NCBI GenBank assembly: GCA_043747595.1 | Contig: JAYTOX010000070.1 | Coordinates: 1-53,312, forward strand | Source: JADKIH01 sp043747595 | GTDB lineage: Bacteria; Bacteroidota; Bacteroidia; AKYH767-A; 2013-40CM-41-45 | DNA: 53,312 nucleotides | Direction of reading: 5' to 3' | Shown here: piece after piece, positions 23,861-33,201 of the stretch | Numbering within the stretch: the first letter of the stretch is position 1 | Layout of the letters: each line of letters starts with the position of its first letter | Position numbers and translations under genes: made by a program | Notes under the pieces: model-generated | Seen by the model: the letters and a program-made list of their open reading frames with translations, nothing else | What the model was told of the DNA's origin: nothing | Databases searched by the model: none

Positions 23861-25297
23861 TTATTCTGTTTTTTCTTTCGAATGATAAACGTCTAAGGCA
23901 ACAATCGCTGCAATAAATCCCCAAACAGGAACTGCCAATTTATCGGTATCTAAAAAGTTGTTTAATGTGCCATGAATAAAATAGGTGATGAGTCCGAGGA
24001 GTATGGCGAGGGCTAGGTTTTTTGTGTTCTTATCTTTCGATCGTGAATAGATCATTGTGCCGGTGTAAATAACCACGGTAACTAAGATGATCATTAACAC
24101 CATTCCCGGAACGCCTTGCTCGGCCAATGGACCTATGAATTCACTGTGAGCATTTCCCATATTACCGGCATTGGTCGAAATAATAGTCATCTCATTCGAT
24201 TTCTGAAAAGGTGCGTAGTTAAATTGATACGTCCCAGGACCCCATCCCATAAGCGGTTTCTGTCTCCACATTCTAAATGCACTATTCCATCTATTTATTC
24301 TTTCTAAGTTTGAAGCATCGGTTGATATATTAGAAATGGATTGAATGTGTTTGTTGAAATCGGTTGCTGAATCCTGTCGATTTTTTTCGAGCTTCATTAA
24401 TAATTGATCTTTCACCGAGAAAAAGAATACTAGCCCAACGGCAGAAAGCAGTAGAACATTGGTAAATTTTATTCTGAATAAATAAATTAAATAAATAATT
24501 CCAACAATCATCAAACTTAACCAAGCTGCACGAGTATAGCTCATTATTGTTCCAATCAATAACAACCAGAACGCCATTGCAGTGAATGTACGCTGTCGGA
24601 AGTTGTTGGTTTTATCTCTCCACAGGTATAAAGTAGGAGGAATGAATAGGGCGAGTACAGCAGCGTAAGCAGTGTGATCGTTATAAAACGGAATCATTAC
24701 CCAGTGAGCGGCTTTTTGCGACCAGTCGTTTTGTCCATGTCTGATAAGTGTATAAATAACAATTACAATCAGGGAAAATAAGTAGATCCAAATAAATTTT
24801 TTGATGTTTTTTTTCTCGATAAAAAGTTGTGTTCCTAAAAAATAAAAAGGAACAATAAACCACATTTGTGAGAGTAAATGTTTCAGACTTACGAGAGGAA
24901 AAGAACTAGTGAGCGTTGTTATAAACATCCATCCCAGCACCATAAAAATACTAATCGAAACAGGATGTCTCAATATTCGTTTGTCGAAACCTCCTTCAAA
25001 CAAAAACTTAAACATAAAAAGTAGAAGTACACCAAACATTAAAGGCTCGGAGGGAATACTTAAAGCCGGCCCTGACGATTTATCATTTAATGTAATAGCA
25101 AAGGGTGTAGCGAATGCAATAATGTAAATAATAGTATCGAGCGAAAAAACAGCAAGGAATATTACTCCCAACACTAGAGGCAGTGCAGCGAAATAATACA
25201 TTTCTTTTGCGATAAAAAAACAACTAAGCGCAAGAAATGAAGCAATGATCGCGTAAAACCGACGAAGCTGATTTTTATCTAAGAGTGATTCAGACAC
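23861..25297 (-). CDS. O-antigen ligase/polymerase-like membrane protein
   Basis: A 478-residue polytopic protein with about 11 membrane helices and one large periplasmic loop (residues about 290-390). The loop holds the family hallmark for Wzy/WaaL-type proteins: KPLMGWGPGTYQFNYAPF followed by GNMGNAHSEFIGPLAEQG, with the conserved His. These enzymes either polymerise lipid-linked repeat units or ligate them to lipid A core; sequence alone does not separate the two. RAAWLSLMIVGIIYLI is the usual helix before the loop. The start is GTG at 25297, overlapping the end of the upstream Wzz-like gene by 8 bases, so it is translationally coupled to chain-length control. Confidence 0.88.
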   Translation of the reverse strand: MSESLLDKNQLRRFYAIIASFLALSCFFIAKEMYYFAALPLVLGVIFLAVFSLDTIIYIIAFATPFAITLNDKSSGPALSIPSEPLMFGVLLLFMFKFLFEGGFDKRILRHPVSISIFMVLGWMFITTLTSSFPLVSLKHLLSQMWFIVPFYFLGTQLFIEKKNIKKFIWIYLFSLIVIVIYTLIRHGQNDWSQKAAHWVMIPFYNDHTAYAAVLALFIPPTLYLWRDKTNNFRQRTFTAMAFWLLLIGTIMSYTRAAWLSLMIVGIIYLIYLFRIKFTNVLLLSAVGLVFFFSVKDQLLMKLEKNRQDSATDFNKHIQSISNISTDASNLERINRWNSAFRMWRQKPLMGWGPGTYQFNYAPFQKSNEMTIISTNAGNMGNAHSEFIGPLAEQGVPGMVLMIILVTVVIYTGTMIYSRSKDKNTKNLALAILLGLITYFIHGTLNNFLDTDKLAVPVWGFIAAIVALDVYHSKEKTE

Positions 25298-26252
25298 TTT
25301 TGCTAAATTCTTTTTTTGAATAGAAGAGAAGAATAATAATAAATGCCATTAATACTGCAGAGCTAACACTAATCAGTACGATTAACCAACGAACAGGTGA
25401 AGCTTTTTTATCGGACGGCGCAGGATCAGTAACCACATTGGCATAGGTAAGTTTTTTGTATACATCACGTTCTGCGTTTTCATAAACGGACTTTAAGTCA
25501 TTATACGATCCTCTAGTTCTCCAAAGATGTTCGGTAATTGCATTTACTTCTGAACCTTTTTCTCTTAAATTGTCCAACATTAATTTCGATTCCGTATTTT
25601 CTTTTGATCCGGGCTTGCTCAAACTTTTTAAATACGAGCGCGTAGCTTCCTTGCTTTGTGTTTTTAAATCGAGTATTCCGTATTTCAATTGAAGTTCATG
25701 TAAGGCTGCTTCTAAAGAATCCATCTCTATTTTCTTCGCATCTAGTTGATTCTTTGAAATCACCATAACCTCTCTCGATTTATCTGATTGTAATTCTCTT
25801 GCTTTTACATTAAAAAAATGTATGATCGAATCTGCCATCTGCGAAGCAACAATTGGATCTGTATCAAATACAGTAACCTCCATCGATTCGTATTCCGTTT
25901 TTTTGATGTTCACATTCTCATCGTACATCTTATATACATCGGTCTTGAATGTCTTATTATTTGTACTGTCGATATCGTAATGCCCAATTAATTTGAAAGC
26001 ATTTATTACTCGATCTCTAATATCGGTCGATTGAGTTAATTGTAACATCTGCTCCGTTGCACTCTCTGTTGAATAAGCCATTAAATTTGAAGGGTATAAT
26101 ACTGCTACCGATTTAAACTTTGGCTTAATAAAAAATGAAGATGAAAAAATAATTGACAGCACTAAACTGGCTCCGGCTACTATGAAGAGTTGTTTTTTCC
26201 ATTTAGCTAGTAAGCTGATTAACTCTATTGAGTTGAAGAATGAATTATTCAT
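25290..26252 (-). CDS. Wzz-like chain-length determinant protein (first of two)
   Basis: A 320-residue protein with two membrane helices near the ends (about 20-42 and 290-313), separated by a mainly helical periplasmic region (coiled-coil-like about 150-270). The proline-rich approach to helix two, PSDKKASPVRWLIVLISVSS, is typical of the Wzz/PCP family, which sets polysaccharide chain length together with the polymerase. There is no Walker A motif or tyrosine-rich tail, so it is not the Wzc kinase type. Overlap with the polymerase/ligase gene by 8 bases supports joint function. The paralogue follows 25 bases upstream. Confidence 0.83.
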   Translation of the reverse strand: MNNSFFNSIELISLLAKWKKQLFIVAGASLVLSIIFSSSFFIKPKFKSVAVLYPSNLMAYSTESATEQMLQLTQSTDIRDRVINAFKLIGHYDIDSTNNKTFKTDVYKMYDENVNIKKTEYESMEVTVFDTDPIVASQMADSIIHFFNVKARELQSDKSREVMVISKNQLDAKKIEMDSLEAALHELQLKYGILDLKTQSKEATRSYLKSLSKPGSKENTESKLMLDNLREKGSEVNAITEHLWRTRGSYNDLKSVYENAERDVYKKLTYANVVTDPAPSDKKASPVRWLIVLISVSSAVLMAFIIILLFYSKKEFSKSV

Positions 26253-26277
26253 TATTGGAAGAATGACTTATTGGGGT

Positions 26278-27387
26278 TTAATATTCTAATTCTTTGAAGC
26301 GATGAAATCCCATAATTAATAAAAGGGAAACGATAAATGTTCCTGTTAACGTGAGTACAATGATTAACCAACGTACAGGGTAACTTTTTTTCTCTGCTTT
26401 AACAGCTTTGTTGACAATGAACTTATGCGAGAGCGATTGATTTGCATCAAGTTTTAGTTTTTCATACTGCGTTTTTAGCTTCGATAACTCTTGACGATCA
26501 TAACTGATTTCTGAATTTAATCCGAGTGTAGCGCCACCATATTTTGTGAGCTGTTCAAGATCTTTATTGATACCTTTAAGTTTTGCTTCAGCACCTTTAA
26601 TTCGAGCTTTCGTATTGATAACCGATGTATCGTTTTCCGCTTTGTACTTTTCTAAAACAGTAAGACTTGCCGTTTCATTGGCAAAAATTCCTGAAGCATT
26701 TGTATAAGCCGACGAAAGAATTTCGGCTTGCGATGAATAATCAATAACACCTAACATCCGTAACTTTTGAAGTGAATCCTCTTTTGTTTTGATGTCGGCT
26801 TGTTTTTCAAAATACGAATGCTCTATTATTTGTAAAGCTTCACTCGCCCGTTGATGTTGAATTTTTGTTTTCATTGAATCGAGAAGCGAAGAAATATCGT
26901 TGGCTATATTGGCTGCCAGTTGCGGATCTTCATCCATTACATCGATACGAACCGACATAAATTCTGTACGGGAAAAGCTGATGTTTTCTTTGAACAAATC
27001 ATTCAATTTCGTTATAGGAAATGGATCGGAAGGATTCACATGGTAGTGATCGAATAAATTGTATTTTTTAATAATCTCTTCTCTAATCTCATCTGAGTTT
27101 AAGATCTGCAGCATCTGTTCTGCTTGCTCTTCTTCTCCGAATGCAAGAATGTCTTGTTTATCGGATCCTGTTTCTTCAAGAATAGCTTTGCTTAGTGAGT
27201 TCGTTGTAGTAGGAAAAAAGATTACCGACGAATTATACTTTGGAGTAATGAAGATTGGGCTGGAAAAGAATGCTGCTAAAAGACCGGCAATAAGTAAAAT
27301 TATGATCAACGGTTTTTTCCACTTTATCATGAGGATAAGTAAACTGGTCGACTCCAGATAGGCTGTATCCCGGGCTTTTTGAAACAT
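26278..27387 (-). CDS. Wzz-like chain-length determinant protein (second of two)
   Basis: A 369-residue paralogue with the same architecture: helix one about 25-48, a long helical/coiled-coil periplasmic section, then KSYPVRWLIIVLTLTG leading into helix two near residue 345. It differs from its neighbour in length and in the periplasmic region, so the two may form mixed rings or set different lengths. No kinase domain is present. A perfect TAnnTTTG element lies about 30 bp upstream, and the two Wzz-like genes plus the O-antigen-ligase-like gene probably form one transcript. Confidence 0.83.
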   Translation of the reverse strand: MFQKARDTAYLESTSLLILMIKWKKPLIIILLIAGLLAAFFSSPIFITPKYNSSVIFFPTTTNSLSKAILEETGSDKQDILAFGEEEQAEQMLQILNSDEIREEIIKKYNLFDHYHVNPSDPFPITKLNDLFKENISFSRTEFMSVRIDVMDEDPQLAANIANDISSLLDSMKTKIQHQRASEALQIIEHSYFEKQADIKTKEDSLQKLRMLGVIDYSSQAEILSSAYTNASGIFANETASLTVLEKYKAENDTSVINTKARIKGAEAKLKGINKDLEQLTKYGGATLGLNSEISYDRQELSKLKTQYEKLKLDANQSLSHKFIVNKAVKAEKKSYPVRWLIIVLTLTGTFIVSLLLIMGFHRFKELEY

Positions 27388-27414
27388 TGATTAGATGGAA
27401 ATTTTATAGGGCAC

Positions 27415-27422
27415 CAAAGGTA
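27415..27422 (-). promoter_or_regulatory. Perfect -7 element for the wzz-like/O-antigen-ligase-like transcript
   Basis: TACCTTTG on the reverse strand (plus 27415-27422) matches TAnnTTTG exactly and lies 27 bases before the ATG of the larger Wzz-like gene. No TTG is found at the ideal distance upstream, so the -33 element is weak. Confidence 0.45.
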
Positions 27423-27625
27423 AAAAAGGAAATCAAAAGATAAAACCTTTTTAACGGCTTTAAATGTATGGTTTTTAGCATTTTATGAATTAATATTTTA
27501 CTTGTAAGTACTAAAAAACGACACGATCATAGGATGAGTGTCTGAAAGGGTAATCATTGCTCAACGATTATTATCAAAAAACATTCTTTTTGTGGTGGTA
27601 TTTTTTAAAATAAAGCTCCGCAAAA

Positions 27626-29080
27626 TTATTGTTCGTCGTATTTAAGAATCCTATAAATATTTCTGACAGCTATCAATCGTGTAGAAATAGCAACTATAAA
27701 ACAAGATCCGGCAGCAATAACAAAACGGATCATCCAATTAATTGGAAGCCTTGACACAAAATAATTGATGGTGATACAAATTCCGACAAATAAAACGATC
27801 GTGCCAATCAATCTTAAATTCTTTTTAAACTCAAATGTTTTACTTGCCATAATTACTTGAGCTCCTGCTGTGAAAACCTGTGTGGTAATCGATGAAATTG
27901 CCGATCCGACTGCATTCATGCGAGGAATTAAAATAAAATTCATCACGATATTAATTACCATTCCTGTGCAAGCCATAATATTTAATTGGCGAAGATTTCC
28001 GTTAGCAGTAAGCAGTGTTCCAAAAATATAAGTAGTGGAGATGGGAACAAAACAACACATCAATATTTTAAATACGGCCGCCGATTCTTCAATATGATTG
28101 CCTGAATAAAGTAGTCCCATGATGTTAAAGCTGAAAAAGTAACTACAAATAGCAACTACCATTGCAGGAATTACCAGCAGTGAAAAAGAGAGACGAACCA
28201 TTTCTTCGATGTTCTGTTTCAACTTAATCATTTTCGAAAAAATTGGGAGTAGGAGACCAGCGAATAAAAAGGCGATCATATTTGCTGCATCGAGCAATCG
28301 ATATGCAGAGGCGTAGATTCCGGCTTCGTTAGCACCAACACGAAAGGGAAGAAGCCGTTCCAACATTACACTGTCGATGCGATTATAAAACGTCATTAAT
28401 AAAACAAGAATGGCATACGGATACGATTTTTTTAGGATCATCACAAAGAATGGCCATCGCCACTGCAATCGTTTAATCTTTGCCTTTCGGAGCAAGACGA
28501 TCATGGTGATCATGGCAGTGAGCGCATAAGCAAAAGTTTGTGCGTAGATAAAATACCGAATGTCGAATCGTCCGTTCTGTTTATGTTCATACAGCAGCAC
28601 TCCACAAATAATAATCATGATAAGTCGGTCTAAAACAGAAATAATACTGTCCGTTTTAAAAAGATGAAGACCGGCAAGATTAGAGCGGAGGTAAAGAATA
28701 AAACTATTGAGCACTTGATTGATCATTACAGCCGTCAACATTTTCATCATATCGACAGTGTAGCCGATCAGCCAACCACCAATGAGAGTAAGAACAATAA
28801 ATACTACGGCTAATAACATTCTAAGCACGATAATGCTTGAGAGATGCTTGCTGAGTAAATGATTGTTTTGACTAATATTCTTATTATTGAAATTGGTAAT
28901 TCCCAGATCCAATAAAATATTTAGGAGGAAAGAAAAGTTAAAAATGGCATAATAAAAACCGAATTGCTCCGTACCAACAGCGTTCTGAACAGCAAGGTCG
29001 ATACCTAAGATCCAGAAGGGTTTGATGAGCAGGTTCAGGACCAGAACTAGCGCAAGATTGGTAACAAATTTTTTCTGCAT
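27626..29080 (-). CDS. Polysaccharide flippase (Wzx/MOP family)
   Basis: A 484-residue membrane protein with about 12-14 helices and little outside the membrane, typical of MOP-superfamily polysaccharide flippases that move lipid-linked repeat units across the inner membrane. Supporting features are the N-terminal AVQNAVGTEQFGFYYAIFNF (shared by Wzx/RfbX-like proteins), NFNNKNISQN, and ERLLPFRVGANEAGIYASAYRLLDAANM in the middle, a common flippase segment. The linked chain-length and polymerase genes lie downstream on the same strand (238 bp gap). The transported glycan is unknown. A perfect -7 element lies 20 bases before the ATG. Confidence 0.85.
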   Translation of the reverse strand: MQKKFVTNLALVLVLNLLIKPFWILGIDLAVQNAVGTEQFGFYYAIFNFSFLLNILLDLGITNFNNKNISQNNHLLSKHLSSIIVLRMLLAVVFIVLTLIGGWLIGYTVDMMKMLTAVMINQVLNSFILYLRSNLAGLHLFKTDSIISVLDRLIMIIICGVLLYEHKQNGRFDIRYFIYAQTFAYALTAMITMIVLLRKAKIKRLQWRWPFFVMILKKSYPYAILVLLMTFYNRIDSVMLERLLPFRVGANEAGIYASAYRLLDAANMIAFLFAGLLLPIFSKMIKLKQNIEEMVRLSFSLLVIPAMVVAICSYFFSFNIMGLLYSGNHIEESAAVFKILMCCFVPISTTYIFGTLLTANGNLRQLNIMACTGMVINIVMNFILIPRMNAVGSAISSITTQVFTAGAQVIMASKTFEFKKNLRLIGTIVLFVGICITINYFVSRLPINWMIRFVIAAGSCFIVAISTRLIAVRNIYRILKYDEQ

Positions 29081-29099
29081 CAGATTTAATAAGCGAGCG

Positions 29100-29107
29100 C
29101 AAATGTA
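29100..29107 (-). promoter_or_regulatory. Perfect -7 element for the flippase gene
   Basis: TACATTTG on the reverse strand (plus 29100-29107) matches TAnnTTTG and ends 19 bases before the flippase ATG. The predicted leader is about 13 nt. No clear TTG stands at the expected upstream distance. Confidence 0.4.
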
Positions 29108-29408
29108 ATTTTTTAAATAGACGGTAGAAAATCGAAATGCAATGATTTGCAGTCTAAAACAAGAAAAAGGTATTGAATTAAGAGTCGGTTCAAGGCTTCA
29201 TTCATCAGTTATCAATTGAATTTTAAAATGCCTATAAAATTTAGCGAGACTAAAGTGGAAAAAATCATCCATTTTGGGACATGAAAATCGAGCTATTTCT
29301 TCGGAAAAAACAAACGGATTTGGGACACCTAAATTCGAGTAAATTGAAAGTAATAAGTTCGTTAAGTTTGTTTTCGGGGTAATAATTACGTTCGCAAGTC
29401 AAATTTTG
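29108..29408. other. Gene-free stretch with repeated TTTGGGAC words
   Basis: No convincing coding frame. TTTGGGAC occurs at 29273-29280, 29319-29326 and 29406-29413. The first two copies are each followed by similar sequence (ACATGAAAATCGAG versus ACACCTAAATTCGAG), as if two copies of a short unit had diverged. The third copy leads into the REP-like repeat described next. Origin unknown. Confidence 0.45.
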
Positions 29409-29461
29409 GGACGCTCCGACGGATGCTCCGACGGACGCTCCGACGGATTTGTAATCCGTCG
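29409..29461. repeat. REP-like element: three 12-bp repeats and a palindrome
   Basis: Three 12-mers GGACGCTCCGAC, GGATGCTCCGAC and GGACGCTCCGAC (29409-29444) run directly into a perfect palindrome with arms CGACGGATT (29441-29449) and AATCCGTCG (29453-29461) around TGT. It is GC-rich in an AT-rich region. The GGATT-TGT-AATCC kernel resembles REP elements moved by RAYT-type transposases in Bacteroidota (from memory). It lies just downstream of the DsbD-like gene. Confidence 0.7.
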
Positions 29462-29481
29462 CCAGTAATTAAAAGCAACTA

Positions 29482-31455
29482 CTACTGTCTCTTTTTAAAT
29501 CGACACAAACCTTCATCCAAAAAATTTGCATACTCCTGAATATTCGGAGTATAACCTTTTGGAGTGGCTAATATTTTGCCGGCATTATCGAGCAAAACAT
29601 AATAGGGTTGCGAGTTAGTGTGATAAACGCCCGCTTGTAAATCGCTCCACCTATTTCCAGTTGTCTTAATTAATTTACCTGTGAGCGGCGAAGTAAATTG
29701 TTCTGACAATGGCAGTTCTTTTTTATCGTCAACATATAAAGAAATCAATATGTAATCTTCTCTTAATTTTTTCAATACACGGTTATCGCTCCAAACATTA
29801 TCTTCCATCTTCCTACAATTAACGCAAGCCCATCCTGTAAAATCCACCATTACCGGTTTGTTGTGTGATCGTGCATACGCCATTCCTTCATCATAATTAT
29901 GGAAGCATGTTAAGTCGTGAGGACAATCAGTTTCTTTACCCGTTTGCCATTCTTTATAAAATTCAGGTGGCGGAAATCCGCTGATCATTCTAAGTGGTGC
30001 TCCCCATAAACCGGGTATCAAGTACAAGGCAAAAGTGAAAACAACAATAGCCGACATCAATCGTCCCGTACCAATATAGTTGACTTCTGTATCGTGCGAT
30101 AAACGGATTTTGCCAAGCAAATAAAAGCCTAGTAAAACAGCTATGATTACCCAAATGGAAATAAATAATTCTCTTTTTAAAAATCCCCAGTGGTAGGCAA
30201 GGTCAACATTCGAAAGAAATTTTAATGCGAGCGCAAGTTCTAAAAAACCGAGCGTAACTTTTACCGTATTCAACCATCCGCCCGATTTAGGTAACGAACT
30301 CAACCAACCCGGAAAAAGTGCGAAGAGTGCAAATGGTATAGAAAGCGCAAGAGAAAATCCAAACATACCCATTAATGGTCCGAGGTAACTTTGTCCGCGT
30401 GCGGCTTCAACTAATAGCGTTCCAATGATTGGTCCGGTGCATGAAAATGAAACGAGCGACAATGTAAAAGCCATAAAAAAAATTCCTGTCAGTCCGCCTT
30501 TATCGCTGGCACTATCAGCTTTGTTAATCATCCAACTAGGCAATGTAATTTCGAAAGCGCCGAAAAAGGAGATGGCGAAAATGACAAAGATGATAAAGAA
30601 CGAAAGATTAAAAAACGCATTACTCGAAAGTTCGTTTAAAGCGTCGGAGCCGAAAGTGATCGTGACTAAAAGTCCTAAGGCAACATAAATAATAATAATT
30701 GATGCAGCGTAAATAATAGCATTTACAATTCCTTTTTTTCTACTTCCACTGCGTTTAGTAAAAAAACTTACCGTCATAGGAATCATAGGAAATACGCAGG
30801 GAGTAATCAGTGCAACAAATCCACCTAAAAAGCCGGCAAAAAAAATCGCCAACAATCCTCTGTCCATCGAGTTGTCGGTTGTTGTACTGCCGCCACAGCC
30901 ATCTTCTAAAACCGGTGTACCAATCTGAGCCTGATCAGAATCTGGCGCTGATTGGATTATTTGGCTTCGTTTTACATCAGCAGAGTCAGAATCGACCGGA
31001 ATTATTTCAGACTTTTCGTTATTAAAACTAAACGTAAAAGTAGTATCTTGAAAAATACAACTCTCTTTACATGCCTGATAATCTATTTTTCCTTTTAGGA
31101 TACACGATCCGCTTACTTGAATTTTTTGTTTCAGAATAACTTCTTTGCTAAAGTATTTTACGTTAACCAAAAACATTGAATCAAATTCTTCTATTGGTTT
31201 CGACTCGGTAACTTTACCAATTAATTTGACGCACGATGCTTTATCAAACTTAAAGACCATCGGCAATGGTCCTCCATCTGGAGTAAACTGCGAATAGATA
31301 TGCCAGCCCTCGTCGAGTTTTACTTTGAAAATAAGAGTGTACTCGCCGTTCTTATTATCTTCTTTGGTAAAAGTCCATTTCGTCGGATAAATTAATTGAG
31401 CGAAAGAAGTGGTAAAACTGATAATGAAAACGACTAAGAGAAATATTTTTTTCAT
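29482..31455 (-). CDS. DsbD-type thiol:disulfide interchange protein
   Basis: A 657-residue protein carrying electrons from cytoplasmic thioredoxin to the periplasm, for cytochrome c maturation and disulfide isomerisation. Signal peptide (1-19), then an N-terminal periplasmic DsbD-like domain with the Cys pair region GKIDYQACKESC. Eight membrane helices follow, including LITPCVFPMIPM and SFSCTGPIIGTLL (the two membrane cysteines). The C-terminal thioredoxin domain has FTGWACVNCRKMEDNVW (CxxC). All three redox pairs are therefore present. No operon partner is visible. The REP-like repeat lies immediately downstream. Confidence 0.92.
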   Translation of the reverse strand: MKKIFLLVVFIISFTTSFAQLIYPTKWTFTKEDNKNGEYTLIFKVKLDEGWHIYSQFTPDGGPLPMVFKFDKASCVKLIGKVTESKPIEEFDSMFLVNVKYFSKEVILKQKIQVSGSCILKGKIDYQACKESCIFQDTTFTFSFNNEKSEIIPVDSDSADVKRSQIIQSAPDSDQAQIGTPVLEDGCGGSTTTDNSMDRGLLAIFFAGFLGGFVALITPCVFPMIPMTVSFFTKRSGSRKKGIVNAIIYAASIIIIYVALGLLVTITFGSDALNELSSNAFFNLSFFIIFVIFAISFFGAFEITLPSWMINKADSASDKGGLTGIFFMAFTLSLVSFSCTGPIIGTLLVEAARGQSYLGPLMGMFGFSLALSIPFALFALFPGWLSSLPKSGGWLNTVKVTLGFLELALALKFLSNVDLAYHWGFLKRELFISIWVIIAVLLGFYLLGKIRLSHDTEVNYIGTGRLMSAIVVFTFALYLIPGLWGAPLRMISGFPPPEFYKEWQTGKETDCPHDLTCFHNYDEGMAYARSHNKPVMVDFTGWACVNCRKMEDNVWSDNRVLKKLREDYILISLYVDDKKELPLSEQFTSPLTGKLIKTTGNRWSDLQAGVYHTNSQPYYVLLDNAGKILATPKGYTPNIQEYANFLDEGLCRFKKRQ

Positions 31456-31519
31456 AGATTTTTTGGGGTAATGTAAAAGTCCCGACTAGTGTTAATTACG
31501 ACTTCGAATTTAAGAAATT

Positions 31520-32272
31520 TCAGCTGCCGAACCAATCATACAATTCAGTTAATTGGACGTCATTTTTAGCTGTACCTGACAGATCTCTATCAATTTTACC
31601 ATTTTTTAACATAATCAACCGATCGCCATAGTCGCGAGCATCTTTTATAGCGTGTGTAACCATTATAGCAGTAAGTTTTTTATCCTTGATAATCTTATTC
31701 GTCATCTCCATAATAGTTCTTGCCGTCTTCGGATCTAATGCTGCAACAGGTTCATCAAGAATTAAAAGTTTTGTATCATCAAGCGTAGCCATCAAGAGTG
31801 TAAGTGCTTGCCTTTGTCCACCCGACAAAGTTCCCATTGGCTGATCAATTTTATTTTCGAGTCCAAGATTTAAAGTACTTACGTGCTCTTTTATTTGCGA
31901 TTTAAATTTTTCTGTGGTACCAATACTCAACGATTTTTTCTTGGTGCGCAAAGATGCCAGTCGAAAGTTTTCGAGAATGGAAAGTTCAGGAGCTGTACCG
32001 CCTAAAGGATCTTGAAAAATTCGTGCAATCCATTTGCTCCGTTGATAATCTTTTAATAGCGTAATGTCTGTTCCTTCGAAAAGAATTTGGCCTAGATCGG
32101 GGAAAATTGTTCCTGCCAATAAATTCAAGATCGTCGTTTTGCCACTTCCATTGCTGCCAATTACTAACGTAAATTGAGAAGGTTGAATTAGTAAATTCAG
32201 CTGATTGAAAATCTGGTTTTCATTGGCAGTCCCCTTATTGAATGTTTTATTTATGCCTATTAGTTCGATCAT
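31520..32272 (-). CDS. ABC transporter ATP-binding protein (TrpXYZ-like importer)
   Basis: A 250-residue ATPase. Walker A is VIGSNGSGKTT, the signature is TLSGGQRQALT, Walker B is LLILDEPVAALDP, and the switch His is in MVTHAIKDA. It overlaps the permease gene by 4 bases (ATGA), so the two are a unit. With the permease and the PF04392-type binding protein upstream it forms an importer of the type annotated as TrpXYZ, associated in some Gram-positives with tryptophan or tyrosine regulation. The substrate here is not shown by sequence. Confidence 0.9.
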   Translation of the reverse strand: MIELIGINKTFNKGTANENQIFNQLNLLIQPSQFTLVIGSNGSGKTTILNLLAGTIFPDLGQILFEGTDITLLKDYQRSKWIARIFQDPLGGTAPELSILENFRLASLRTKKKSLSIGTTEKFKSQIKEHVSTLNLGLENKIDQPMGTLSGGQRQALTLLMATLDDTKLLILDEPVAALDPKTARTIMEMTNKIIKDKKLTAIMVTHAIKDARDYGDRLIMLKNGKIDRDLSGTAKNDVQLTELYDWFGS

Positions 32273-33129
32273 GCTCGCTTTAAATTAGGAATACTAACAA
32301 CAAGTAGAACAAAAAGTGCAACTACTAATTTTAAATAAATAGCATCGATACCAATACTTAAAGCGAATGCAAGAATCAATCGAAATAAAATAGAACCTAT
32401 CACTACTCCGAAAAGTTGTAAAAGGATAGAGTGATTTTTAAATTTTGAAATAAGAATGTTGCCAATCATTACCGATCCTAAGCCGAGAATCACAATTCCT
32501 ATTCCCATATTGATGTCGGCGAAGCCTTGAATTTGTGTGATCAGAAATCCACTCACAGCAGTAAGTCCGTTCGCCAGCCCAAGTCCGAAAATTTTCATTC
32601 GTATAGTATTTACACCGAGTGCGCTAATCATTTTTTCATTGTTGCCGGTTGCACGCATTGCCAAGCCGAAATCTGTTTTCAAGAGCCAAAAAATCTTGAA
32701 GAGAATGATTAGTGTAAAGAGAAGTAAAATTAATAGCTGGCCATTTCCAGAATTACTCCAAGGCGGAGCAATTGTAAATATGGAAGGCTGATTAATGAGA
32801 GGTAAATTAGACCTTCCAAGAATTGCTAGATTTACAGAGTACAACGCCGTCATCACAAGAATTCCACTAAGCAGTGCGTTTACTTTTAATCGAGTATGAA
32901 TAAAACCCGTCATCATTCCGGCTATGATTCCGGCAAAGTAAGCGAGAGGAAGAGCGATCCAAGGTGAAAAGCCCGATGAAATAATTACAGCCGTTACGAC
33001 ACCGCCAAGAGTAAAACTACCATCAGTTGTGATGTCTGGAATATTAAATATGCGCAGTGAAATATAAATTCCAATTCCAAGAGCAGAAAAGCCAAGACCT
33101 AATAAAACCGCCGTCAGGTAAAAGTTCAT
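32269..33129 (-). CDS. ABC transporter permease (TrpXYZ-like importer)
   Basis: A 286-residue membrane protein with about eight or nine helices, of the branched-chain/ribose-type permease fold. Useful motifs are FNIPDITTDGSFTLGGVVTAV in the N-terminal part and RATGNNEKMISALGVNTIRMKIFGLGLANGLTAVSG in the cytoplasmic coupling region, which is the family's EAA-like loop. It overlaps the ATPase gene and is preceded by the substrate-binding gene 72 bases upstream. Together they make a full importer with one permease, so it probably works as a homodimer. Confidence 0.88.
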   Translation of the reverse strand: MNFYLTAVLLGLGFSALGIGIYISLRIFNIPDITTDGSFTLGGVVTAVIISSGFSPWIALPLAYFAGIIAGMMTGFIHTRLKVNALLSGILVMTALYSVNLAILGRSNLPLINQPSIFTIAPPWSNSGNGQLLILLLFTLIILFKIFWLLKTDFGLAMRATGNNEKMISALGVNTIRMKIFGLGLANGLTAVSGFLITQIQGFADINMGIGIVILGLGSVMIGNILISKFKNHSILLQLFGVVIGSILFRLILAFALSIGIDAIYLKLVVALFVLLVVSIPNLKRA

Positions 33130-33201
33130 TCCTCAAATATACATTAGAATATTGAACGAAAACAAGGGTGTTTTTACGAATTGAAAAGCGAGCGTTTAAA
33201 A

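Noticed and set aside
25290..27387. Wzz-like proteins as Wzc-type tyrosine kinases
   Set aside because: No Walker A/B motif and no tyrosine-rich C-terminal tail; both end soon after the second membrane helix.
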